From Gemmatimonadota bacterium (lineage in GTDB: Bacteria; JBHIER01; G020348925), in contig CP070758.1 of the NCBI GenBank assembly GCA_020348925.1, forward strand, positions 4,330,607 through 4,374,200: a stretch of 43,594 nucleotides of DNA. Direction: 5' to 3'. Positions 35,256 to 43,343 of the stretch are shown here, in pieces (position 1 is the first letter of the stretch; every line of letters starts with the position of its first letter). The notes under the pieces were generated by a model. It was not told where the DNA came from. It worked only from the letters and a program-made list of their open reading frames with translations, and did not search any database. A program made the position numbers and the translations under genes.

Positions 35256-36455
35256 CTAATGATCGAAAACTATCAGGAGTTGCACTCCCTTACCTGCAAA
35301 TGTGCTCGCTGTGTCTTGAGTTTGGAATATCTGAAACCGCTGTGGGTTCCAGAATCCGATGAGATGGAAGCGCCAGTTGTCGTAGGTTCGTTGCCAGTTT
35401 ATGAAACGATACCAGTCTTCATTTTCCCAATCATAATATAATATGCCCGTGATCGTGTCCACCAATCCAAGAGGATAGTTTGCGGACAACGCAGAGAATT
35501 CGAACCCTTCTCCGGAGCCGAAAGCATCGTCCGAAGCCTCGAATATGAAATATTCACCAAGAATATGGAGCCCGTTTCCCAGCCCGATGGTATAGTCGCA
35601 TCCGAGCGTAACGAGTCTTTGGTATTTTAATGGGAGGGCTTCGATATCCTGGTGCAACAGGACTCCTTCAAACCAGACACCTAATTCCATATCCCACTTG
35701 GCATCGAGACCAAACCGATCTTCAGGGGCAGTCTTGTCAGCGAGAGCATATCGGGGATTGAACCCCGGCGGAATATCTCCGGATATCGACGACAGCAACG
35801 AACGGAGACCCTTCTCAAGATCCATTTTTCGATGATGATAGGAAACAGCGATTTCTCCGGTCAGAACAGGATGCTGAAATCGACCGCCATATTCAACCTC
35901 ATGGCCAACAGAGGGTGCGACGTCCCAACCCTTTGTTTCGTCATTTCCGTAAAGACCCCACAGCCAGAGATTGGCATTGTTCAAGAAGTAATATCTGAGA
36001 AGGAGCCCATAGACCCCATCCGTGAGCTGAAGAGGATCGCGGGGATCGATGCGATCGAACCACATCAGCGGTCGCAGCAACGAGGCCGAACCGAAGTTAA
36101 CCTTCTGGAGGCCCACACGAACTTCACATTGTGACCCTGAAAACCGCAGCCAGAGCCGATACGGCTTCGTCTTGCCGTCGGCATCCGTATCGTCAATCGC
36201 ATGAACCAGCGCCGTTCCATATGTATTCAGAGAAAGTTCAGCATCAATTGAATACGCGCCCGCAACGGATTGCGAGATGAAAAGACTCGGAATATAACGG
36301 AGACCAACCTGTGTGGGAGTAGACGCTTCGGCGGTGACAGTTATCCATCCGGAGAGCTGACCCTGAAACTCATAGGCCTGCGACATGAGACCTGCCGGAC
36401 ACCATAAAAAACAGAACGCCGCACAGACGATCTCTTTTGTCATCCTAAGCTTCAT
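35256..36455 (-). CDS. Putative outer-membrane beta-barrel protein of the TetR/ABC operon
   Basis: About 399 residues with a signal peptide (MKLRMTKEIVCAAFCFLWCPAGLMSQA). The rest alternates polar and apolar residues with many Trp/Tyr/Phe, as in transmembrane beta-strands: AYSIDAELSLNTYG, YRLWLRFSGSQCEVRVGLQKVNFG, GVYGLLLRYYFLNNANLWLWGLYG, GRFQHPVLTGEIAVSYHHRK, and the end GKGVQLLIVFDH. No known family name comes to mind. It would be the outer-membrane partner of the ABC/LolA-like set. Start at 36455: GAGG six bases upstream and 11-base overlap with tetR. Barrel fold is inferred from pattern; function is inferred from position. Confidence 0.75.
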   Translation of the reverse strand: MKLRMTKEIVCAAFCFLWCPAGLMSQAYEFQGQLSGWITVTAEASTPTQVGLRYIPSLFISQSVAGAYSIDAELSLNTYGTALVHAIDDTDADGKTKPYRLWLRFSGSQCEVRVGLQKVNFGSASLLRPLMWFDRIDPRDPLQLTDGVYGLLLRYYFLNNANLWLWGLYGNDETKGWDVAPSVGHEVEYGGRFQHPVLTGEIAVSYHHRKMDLEKGLRSLLSSISGDIPPGFNPRYALADKTAPEDRFGLDAKWDMELGVWFEGVLLHQDIEALPLKYQRLVTLGCDYTIGLGNGLHILGEYFIFEASDDAFGSGEGFEFSALSANYPLGLVDTITGILYYDWENEDWYRFINWQRTYDNWRFHLIGFWNPQRFQIFQTQDTASTFAGKGVQLLIVFDH

Positions 36456-37059
36456 TCTCAGCCTCAGACTTATTACCGCCATCCCTCGGAAGGATGCCGA
36501 AGAAGAAGAATTTGGTCAGCTCCATGATTACCTTTTCAGGAGAATCATAGAGCTTCACGAGCCGTTCATCGGAGATCATTTCTACGATGTGATTCAGAAA
36601 ATAGAGGATAAATTCAGGGTTGATATCCCTCCGAATCTCGCCCAGTTTTTGCGCCTTCAAATAGTCGCTGAGCACCTCCTGAAAAGCCTCCTCCCTTTTG
36701 CGAGCGATGAATTCCGCAATCCGTGGATCAGGGTTTTGAGTCATATCGTGAAAGTATTCCTGGCTCACGTCCCTGGCCTGGCTCAATTTCATCTCAATCG
36801 TTTTCTCCACCTTTACGGGAAAAGGCATATCCTGATCCATAATGTGCCGATACCGGGCCATACTCTCCGAAATAATTCGATTGATGAGAAACTTGGTCAG
36901 ATCAACTTTATTGGAGAAGTGCTTGTAAAAGGTCATCTTACTGACATGTGCCGTCCGACAGATCTCCTCAATGGAAACCCTTCTCATACCGTATCGCATG
37001 AACAGCTCCTGAGCGGTATTCACAAGCTGCTGCAATTTGGGATTCTCTATGTGCTCCAT
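36445..37059 (-). CDS. TetR-family transcriptional regulator
   Basis: 204 residues. The N-terminal TetR helix-turn-helix (about 10-57) reads VNTAQELFMRYGMRRVSIEEICRTAHVSKMTFYKHFSNKVDL. The C-terminal ligand-binding part is helical and not close to a known subtype. It is the first gene of the operon with the outer-membrane protein, the ABC pump and the LolA-like carrier, and probably represses it until a ligand, perhaps a lipid or drug, binds. AAGGAGTG precedes the ATG. Confidence 0.93.
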   Translation of the reverse strand: MEHIENPKLQQLVNTAQELFMRYGMRRVSIEEICRTAHVSKMTFYKHFSNKVDLTKFLINRIISESMARYRHIMDQDMPFPVKVEKTIEMKLSQARDVSQEYFHDMTQNPDPRIAEFIARKREEAFQEVLSDYLKAQKLGEIRRDINPEFILYFLNHIVEMISDERLVKLYDSPEKVIMELTKFFFFGILPRDGGNKSEAENEA

Positions 37060-37439
37060 TTTGACACTCCTTACAAACCAGGCCCAACTTTACGATTACA
37101 TTAATTAGATACATATTTCGTAATAAAGTTTCATATTCGTATAATATTTACCCGCGGATATCACTATTTTTGGGAAATGTAGGGGCTCAATATATTGAGC
37201 CCCTATCACGTCTGAAAATTGATCGATTTGAAATACTTATGAATACTGCGGCCAAGTCACGATGGCAAAAGATCATGATGTCGCGTCCCTCTGATAAATC
37301 TTTATGTTATAAGCAACTTTTGAGCACCCTGATGCGTCATAAGAGGTGACCAGATAGGGGCGGACGTCACGAAAGAGCCTGAAGTACCTTTCATTGCTTT
37401 GCTGCACGTTTGAACACTCGATTTGAGAAATCCACCATA
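37060..37439. promoter_or_regulatory. Divergent control region between tetR and the TPR operon
   Basis: 380 bases without coding signs. A direct repeat CATATTTCGTA (37112-37122) / CATATTCGTA (37132-37141), 20 bases apart, lies ahead of tetR and could be its operator. A palindrome lies at 37180-37205. A weak extended -10 promoter for the plus strand (TTGATC 37219-37224, N17, AATACT 37242-37247) would start the TPR operon with a leader of about 190 bases. Confidence 0.4.
37180..37205. repeat. Perfect 26-base palindrome, copy 1
   Basis: The core is GGCTCAATATATTGAGCC, with the outer bases TAGG and CCTA. It is a fully symmetric 26-bp inverted repeat without spacer. Most of it recurs at 43295-43316, between exbD and tonB. 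Extragenic palindromic repeat or shared operator of the envelope operon. Confidence 0.7.
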
Positions 37440-40400
37440 ATGTATATACTCAGAAGAATTTTCTTCACTTTCTGCATATTTTCGTTCTTGCTCATGTCCC
37501 TGTTGGCCGGTGTATCGAACACTCAGCGCCCGGTGAGCACCGAGGCCCGAGTTTTCGTCGCTGCGAGAGGTCTTTTCGACGACGGCCTCTACCAGGCGGC
37601 CATCGACGCGCTGCAGGATTACTTATCGAACCATCCTCAAGGCGAGAACCGCTCCGAGGCACAATTTCTCATCTCCGAGTCCTATTTTCAACTGAAGCAC
37701 TATACCGAAGCCCTGGATGCTTATCAAAAGTTCCTTTCAGAGTATCCTGCAGTGGCCCGTGGCGCCGAGGCGCAACTGCGCATCGGCCAGTCGCTGTTCA
37801 ATACCGAGCGCTTCGATGAAGCCGCGGACGCCTTTGAGGGGTTTTTCAATACGTACGATAAGAGCCCTCTGGAGGATCAAGCCCTCTACTGGCTCGGCGA
37901 GTGCCAGTACCGCCGCGGAAATCCCCACAAGGCTCTCGACCGCTTTTCAACACTGGTCAGCCGATACCCGAAAAGCTCTCTGGCCGACTACGCGTATTAT
38001 TCGACAGGGTGGATTTTCGAGGAGGAAAAGGATTATCGAAGGGCCGCCGATGCCTATATAAATGTGACCGAGAACTTCCCAGAGAGTCCATTGGCTGCTA
38101 CCGCTCTCTATCGATCCGGTCTTGTGCTCTTCCGGGACGGTCACTTGAAGAAGGCGCAGAAGGCTCTGCTGAAAGGGTTGCATAATCATCCGGACCATCC
38201 CCTTGCCCCTGAGGCACGGTATACCCGGGGAGAGATCTACAGGCAGCAGGCCGATTACAGGAAAGCAGTCGAAGCCTTTGAACGTCTCATAGAGACCGAT
38301 CCGCAGGGAGAATATGGTGACGACGGATACTTCGGTCTGGGTTGGTGCCTGGCAAAACAGGATCGATTTACCGAAGCTGCCGAGAGATACGATCGTCTCC
38401 TCAACCTCTTCCCAGAGAGCCCCCTGGCGCCCACTTCACTTTTCCACAAGGGAAGTGCCCTTCTGGCCAGCGGCGATTCATTAGCGGCACGCAACGCGTT
38501 CTTGGACGTAATGCAACGCTATCCCCAAAGCACTGAGGCCGCCGGCGGCCTGTACGAGGCAGCACTGTTGGATTATCACAGCAAGAACTACAGTCAGGCG
38601 CGTGCGAATTTTTTGAGTGTGGCAGACGGGTATCCTGAATCGGGCCTCGTGGCCAAGGCCCTTTTCATGGTCGGTGTATGTCTGAGTTTCGAAGGGTCTC
38701 ACCAACGCGCCATACAAATATACGATCGGCTTCGCTCCGGGAACACCGATTCACCGGAAGCAGCTGAAGCGCTCTTTCGCATGGGCTTGGAGGAGAGGGA
38801 ACTGGGCCATGCTGAGGCGGCTCTTCAGCATTTCTCGGCCTTCATGCAGCAGAACCAAGATCATGAGCTTGTGCCTGAGGCCCTCTTCTGGCAGGCAGAG
38901 ACACATTACGACAGTGGTGACTGGGCAGCGGCCTTGAGAGGATATACCCGATTGGTCACAGAATACCCGTCCAGCCCTCGCAGGGCTATGGCCCTCTACG
39001 GCACGGGCTGGTCAAACATGAAAGTGAAGCGCTTTCTGGAAGCCGTACGTGGGTTTCGAGGGGCCTTAGCTGCAGGATTGAATGGGACCTCACACCAGGA
39101 TGCCCTTCTCCGCATAGGAGACGCTTACTTCAACATCAAGGAGTACGATCAGGCCATTGATGCGTACCGCGATGCGGTTCGCTTCGACCAAGAAACTTTG
39201 ACCGCGGCCGAAGCTCTCTTTGGGATCGGACAATCCTTTTACCGAGACTCTGACTTCGACAGGGCCAGGGAGTCTTTTGAAAAGGTCGCGGAGGATTACG
39301 GTGAGAGCCCTTACGCGGACGAGGCCCGTTACATGATCGGACGAAGCCTCTTCCAGGCCGGGCGATACGATGAGGCGGCGGAGCAGTTTCTGAGCCTCAG
39401 CGAAACATTCCCCGGCAGCCCTTTTGCCGATGATGCTCTCTATGCCTCGGGCGATTGCTACTACAATCTGATCCAATATGACGGGGCCATAGCCCACTAT
39501 GATCGTCTCGTCCGCAGCTATCCCCAGAGTGAGTTGCTGGGAGATGCCATTCTCGGTATGCAGTGGTGCTATCTCCAGCAGGATCGGCTCGATGCTGCGA
39601 TCGCCCTGTCAGACAGGTATGCGGAGCAATTCTCAAAAACCCCACTGGCGGCCGCATTATTGAGCAGAAAGGCAGAACTGCTCTACAATCAGGATCAGTA
39701 CGACGAAGCCATTGAGGCCTACCGAAAGCTCATCCGTGAGTATCCCACAAGCTCCCGAACCTCCCCGGCCTGGTTCTGGATTGGAATGTCCCACCTCAAG
39801 AATGGAAACTCCGTTCAAGCCCTGGAAGCCTTCGAAAACCAGAGAACACAATTTCCCAGGGAGCCATTGACGCCTCGGGCCATCCATGAGACGGCCGAGA
39901 TTTATCTCACCCAAAACCGTTTGAGTGCGTCCGAGCGGGCCTGCCACACATTGATCGAGGACTATCCTGAGAGCGACTATGCCTCCGAAGCCTCGGTACG
40001 TTTAGGCGAGATCGCCGCCAGGACAGGCGAGACCGCGGAAGCCGAGGCCACATTTCGAAACATCATCGGTCGGCTTAAAGGAAAGCCGCTGGGCTGTAAA
40101 GCCCGTGTCAACCTTGCCAAGCTGTATCTCAATGACGAGCGGTTGGATGATGCTTTGACCCTTCTCAAAGAGGTGGTGGAGTCCACCACAGACGAGACGG
40201 CTGCCGAAGCCCAGTTCCTGATGGCCCGAATCGCCCTCAACAGAGGCGACACACAAAAGGCGGCCGGCGAGTTCCTCAAGGTCAAATATCTCTACCCGGA
40301 TCACACCACTTGGGTTATCGCGGCACTCTACGAAGCGGCTCGGGTCGACGAGGAGCTTCGGCGCTGGGAGGAGGCCCGTAAGCTCTATCAGACCCTCATC

Positions 40401-40472
40401 TCCGACTACGGAGATGAAGGGTATCGGCAAAAAGCGCGGGAACGGCTGGAGGCCATTAAAGACAAGAAGTAG
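37440..40472 (+). CDS. Large periplasmic or surface TPR protein
   Basis: 1010 residues with a signal sequence (MYILRRIFFTFCIFSFLLMSLLAGVS). Almost all of the rest consists of tandem tetratricopeptide repeats of about 36 residues, roughly 25 units, many with the YbgF/BamD-like ending YP-x-S-x-x-A-x-x-A (YPESGLVAKALF, YPQSELLGDAIL). Such solenoids bind other proteins. It starts the operon with a TonB-receptor-like barrel and ExbBD-TonB, so it probably acts as a periplasmic scaffold for that complex. A TTG at 37410 would add 10 residues; I prefer the ATG before the signal sequence, though its Shine-Dalgarno is weak. No enzymatic motif. Confidence 0.88.
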   Translation: MYILRRIFFTFCIFSFLLMSLLAGVSNTQRPVSTEARVFVAARGLFDDGLYQAAIDALQDYLSNHPQGENRSEAQFLISESYFQLKHYTEALDAYQKFLSEYPAVARGAEAQLRIGQSLFNTERFDEAADAFEGFFNTYDKSPLEDQALYWLGECQYRRGNPHKALDRFSTLVSRYPKSSLADYAYYSTGWIFEEEKDYRRAADAYINVTENFPESPLAATALYRSGLVLFRDGHLKKAQKALLKGLHNHPDHPLAPEARYTRGEIYRQQADYRKAVEAFERLIETDPQGEYGDDGYFGLGWCLAKQDRFTEAAERYDRLLNLFPESPLAPTSLFHKGSALLASGDSLAARNAFLDVMQRYPQSTEAAGGLYEAALLDYHSKNYSQARANFLSVADGYPESGLVAKALFMVGVCLSFEGSHQRAIQIYDRLRSGNTDSPEAAEALFRMGLEERELGHAEAALQHFSAFMQQNQDHELVPEALFWQAETHYDSGDWAAALRGYTRLVTEYPSSPRRAMALYGTGWSNMKVKRFLEAVRGFRGALAAGLNGTSHQDALLRIGDAYFNIKEYDQAIDAYRDAVRFDQETLTAAEALFGIGQSFYRDSDFDRARESFEKVAEDYGESPYADEARYMIGRSLFQAGRYDEAAEQFLSLSETFPGSPFADDALYASGDCYYNLIQYDGAIAHYDRLVRSYPQSELLGDAILGMQWCYLQQDRLDAAIALSDRYAEQFSKTPLAAALLSRKAELLYNQDQYDEAIEAYRKLIREYPTSSRTSPAWFWIGMSHLKNGNSVQALEAFENQRTQFPREPLTPRAIHETAEIYLTQNRLSASERACHTLIEDYPESDYASEASVRLGEIAARTGETAEAEATFRNIIGRLKGKPLGCKARVNLAKLYLNDERLDDALTLLKEVVESTTDETAAEAQFLMARIALNRGDTQKAAGEFLKVKYLYPDHTTWVIAALYEAARVDEELRRWEEARKLYQTLISDYGDEGYRQKARERLEAIKDKK

Positions 40473-40500
40473 GCAATTGAGCTCTGAGTCGAAATCGCAT

Positions 40501-42213
40501 ATGTTCACTAAGTATTCCTCTGTTCTCAAATACACCGTCTGCGTGGTCCTGCTTATGACGACGTCACTCCCTTCGAACGCCCAAGAAGCTCCGCAGAGTC
40601 AGCAAGAGAGGAAGTCTCCCCTCGAGCTCCCGGATGTGATCGTTTACGGGGTGGATACAGATCTCCGAAAGACGGGAGAAAAGACATCTGCCGCAAAATT
40701 CTCAATCCTCGCCCTGTCCAGTGACGCGCCGGCCCCTTATCCGTCCCTTCCCTCATGCCGGGGCGTCTTAACGATACCCGGTTCCCGCCAATCGAGTCCG
40801 GGCCATGCAACATTTCTCTCTTCCTATGTCGGTTCTTACTCCAGTTGGGGGCTTCAGGCGATTCATAATCGAACTCTGAAAAGAGCCCATCTCAGACTTT
40901 TCTCGGACATTCAGGGGACCAACGGCGCGTTCGACAAGAGTGTCGGGACGTGGGGGGAGATCGAAGGGAGAGTCGACGGTCCACTCTCAAACACCATCAC
41001 CGGTGGGCTTCAGGCCGGTTATCGACGCTGGTCGTACGGGTTGCACGGCTCTCCAAAATTTCTTGGAAAGTTTCGCCAGGAATTGTTGACCATTCAAACA
41101 CATATGGATTACAGGCATTCTCAACACACTCTGAGCCACTTCAGTTTCGCATATCGACTGTTGAACGTCCCCCAATCTCTTTATGACGTGTACGAAAATC
41201 TTTTTCGTGGCGAGTTTACGGTTCAAACGGAATTGGGCCCGTTCGGCATCAGTTCGCATCTTCACTGGACCGGTGACCGTCCTTCAGTTGAAAATATCAA
41301 CGAGCCCCAGGATTTCAATTTGGTTGTCCCCGATTATCCTTCCAGTGATCTGCTCGGGCTCAGCATCGTTTCCAAGGTCCCGCTTCTTCCTCAGTTCTCA
41401 GCCGATATGGGAGTCGATGTGTACGTGTTTTCCAGAGAAAGACAGGACGACGAGACGAGACTTTTCCCAAAATTGCGCTGTCTCTACCGACCCCTTGCAC
41501 CTGTGGCCATCCAGGCGTATCTGGGGGGAAATTTTCGGCATCGATCGCTGGTGGACCTCCATGAAGCAAATCCCTATGCGGTGCCGTCGATTTCATCTAT
41601 CGTGTCTGCTGTCGAGGAGGTCCGATTGAAAGTGGGGACGGAGGTTGAAGTTGAGGTGCGACCGGACCTGTTTCTGAAGGGGGCCTATCGATGGACCCGT
41701 ATCCTCGATGAATTGTATTGGCGATGGGAATGTGTTTCAGAGTTTTATACGAGTTTCCGGCTCGAGGAGGTCAGGCAGCACCGGATCGATCTCTCGTGCA
41801 ATTACCGGCCCGCTGAAAATATTACCATTGAAACAGGATTGACATGGCTCGATTATGGCATCAAAGACCGCTACATCTCCATTGCGAACCCATCTGCGAA
41901 GATCCCCTTTCGTCCCAATAACCAGGCATGGGGGATCGTTACGTTTGACATTCCCGGAATAGTCGATATTCGAGGTGACTGGAGGTGGGTTGGGGGGCGG
42001 ACTGCGTTCCTTCCGCTTCCTTTCGACTCATTCCATGATACGTTGGAACTGGATCCCTATTTTCTCCTCAACCTTACTCTGGAAAAGAACATTCACCGGG
42101 CGATTACGCTCTTTACCTCTATTTACAACCTGACAGACAGCGACTATGAAGTGTGGTACAACTACCCGGAAATGGGTATACATTTTCACGGAGGTCTGAA
42201 AATCGTTTTCTAA
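40501..42213 (+). CDS. TonB-dependent-receptor-like outer-membrane barrel, short or missing plug
   Basis: 570 residues. The signal peptide (MFTKYSSVLKYTVCVVLLMTTSLPSNAQ) is followed by ELPDVIVYGVDTDLRKTG, similar in place and style to a TonB box. Only about 80 residues separate this from the first barrel-like strand (HATFLSSYVGSYSSWGLQAIHNR), too few for a normal plug of 120-150. The C-terminus is receptor-like: LDPYFLLNLTLEKNIHRAITLFTSIYNLTDSDYEVWYNYPEMGIHFHGGLKIVF, with the terminal Phe that the BAM machinery recognises. It lies 28 bases after the TPR gene and 24 before exbB, so it is probably energised by the following genes. Substrate unknown; the start at 40501 is set by the signal peptide. 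Confidence 0.8.
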   Translation: MFTKYSSVLKYTVCVVLLMTTSLPSNAQEAPQSQQERKSPLELPDVIVYGVDTDLRKTGEKTSAAKFSILALSSDAPAPYPSLPSCRGVLTIPGSRQSSPGHATFLSSYVGSYSSWGLQAIHNRTLKRAHLRLFSDIQGTNGAFDKSVGTWGEIEGRVDGPLSNTITGGLQAGYRRWSYGLHGSPKFLGKFRQELLTIQTHMDYRHSQHTLSHFSFAYRLLNVPQSLYDVYENLFRGEFTVQTELGPFGISSHLHWTGDRPSVENINEPQDFNLVVPDYPSSDLLGLSIVSKVPLLPQFSADMGVDVYVFSRERQDDETRLFPKLRCLYRPLAPVAIQAYLGGNFRHRSLVDLHEANPYAVPSISSIVSAVEEVRLKVGTEVEVEVRPDLFLKGAYRWTRILDELYWRWECVSEFYTSFRLEEVRQHRIDLSCNYRPAENITIETGLTWLDYGIKDRYISIANPSAKIPFRPNNQAWGIVTFDIPGIVDIRGDWRWVGGRTAFLPLPFDSFHDTLELDPYFLLNLTLEKNIHRAITLFTSIYNLTDSDYEVWYNYPEMGIHFHGGLKIVF

Positions 42214-42237
42214 TGTTTTTCTGACAAGGAGTATACT

Positions 42238-42867
42238 ATGAGTCTTTTCTCTATTGTCGCCAAGGGCGGCGTGCTCATGATTCTTTTGGCCGCCTGCTCT
42301 ATTGCGGCCCTGGCCATTCTCATCGAGCGCATCATTACGCTCAGGCGAGATGAGATCAATACCCGCGCTTTCCTGCTCGAGGTGAAGAATCGCCTGCTGG
42401 AGAATGATGTCGAGTCGGCCGTACACTTCAGCAGAAGTACCCCTGGTCCGGTGGCCGCCATAACCCAGGCTGGGCTTGAACGACACAACCGGCCTCGGGT
42501 TGAGATCAAAGAGGCCATTGAGAGCGCCGGAAAGACGGCCATCCATCACTTGGAAAAGTATCTGGGCGTTCTGGCCACCATCGCAACGGCTGCCCCTCTC
42601 ATAGGATTTCTCGGAACGGTGACAGGCATGATCAGGGCCTTCATGCGCATTGAAGCTCTCGGCGGGAATGTTAACGCCAGCGTCCTGGCCGGTGGTATTT
42701 GGGAGGCCCTCATCACGACCGCTGCAGGGCTCACTGTGGGCATACCGGCATTGATTTTCTATAACTATCTCCAGGGCAGGGTTGAGAAGTTCATCTTTCA
42801 GATGGAAGAAGCGTCCGTCGATCTCCTGGATACATTGAGCGGGAAGGAAAGCAGCGATGAACTTTGA
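42238..42867 (+). CDS. exbB: ExbB/TolQ/MotA-type proton channel subunit
   Basis: 209 residues, three membrane helices (about 10-32, 115-137, 160-182). Family motifs: the LERHNRPRVEIKEAIES cytoplasmic part, TIATAAPLIGFLGTVTGMIRAF and GGIWEALITTAAGLTVGIPALIFYNYL, with the conserved Thr and Glu of the proton path. It forms the inner-membrane motor with ExbD and uses the proton gradient to energise TonB. AAGGAG lies ahead of the ATG. It overlaps exbD by 11 bases. Confidence 0.95.
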   Translation: MSLFSIVAKGGVLMILLAACSIAALAILIERIITLRRDEINTRAFLLEVKNRLLENDVESAVHFSRSTPGPVAAITQAGLERHNRPRVEIKEAIESAGKTAIHHLEKYLGVLATIATAAPLIGFLGTVTGMIRAFMRIEALGGNVNASVLAGGIWEALITTAAGLTVGIPALIFYNYLQGRVEKFIFQMEEASVDLLDTLSGKESSDEL

Positions 42868-43258
42868 GACGAAGCACAAGCGGATCGCCCAGTTCAACAC
42901 CATCTCCTTGACCGATATCGTCCTTCTGCTCCTCATCTTCTTTCTTCTCTCCTCGACCTTCGTCATCCAGCCTGGGATCAAGGTCAAACTGCCCAAAGCG
43001 GCTTCGACCCAGGCCGAGGAGCGGGGCAATATTTACGTCACCATTACCTCTGACGAGCGGATTTTTCTTAACGACGAGCGGGTGGCGGAAGGAGAATTGG
43101 GGGCGAAGCTCCGAGTTTTGTTGGCTGCTGAGGGAGACAAGGCCGTTGTCATTCGAGGGGATAAGGATTTGACCCTGGAGAAGACCATCTCTATTGTGGA
43201 CATCGCCAAGCTGGCCGGGGCGGAGAAGTTCGTCATCGCCACCCAGCCGGGGTTGTAG
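42857..43258 (+). CDS. exbD: ExbD/TolR biopolymer transport protein
   Basis: 133 residues, one N-terminal membrane helix (about 18-40) and a periplasmic domain. The essential aspartate is Asp20 in ISLTDIVLLLLIFFLLSSTFV. The periplasmic part has IKVKLPKA, VTITSDERIFLNDERV and KAVVIRGDKDL, all usual in ExbD. Partner of the preceding exbB; the operon order exbB-exbD-tonB follows the common layout. Confidence 0.95.
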   Translation: MNFETKHKRIAQFNTISLTDIVLLLLIFFLLSSTFVIQPGIKVKLPKAASTQAEERGNIYVTITSDERIFLNDERVAEGELGAKLRVLLAAEGDKAVVIRGDKDLTLEKTISIVDIAKLAGAEKFVIATQPGL

Positions 43259-43294
43259 GAACTGCGCTCGATTTTAAAGGGTCGAATATTTCGT

Positions 43295-43316
43295 TAGGGG
43301 CTCAATATATTGAGCC
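43295..43316. repeat. Palindrome between exbD and tonB, copy 2
   Basis: The same first 22 bases as the palindrome at 37180; here the symmetric core is GGCTCAATATATTGAGCC (43299-43316). The last arm has diverged (AGCA instead of CCTA). It could attenuate transcription between exbD and tonB, or be a mobile palindromic repeat. Confidence 0.65.
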
Positions 43317-43343
43317 AGCACTACCCTTAAAATAATTAAGTAG

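Noticed and set aside
36385-37104. 239-codon plus-strand ORF opposite tetR
   Set aside because: Complement of a convincing TetR gene.
42028-43029. 333-codon minus-strand ORF opposite exbB/exbD
   Set aside because: Antisense to well-recognised motor genes; low-complexity shadow sequence.
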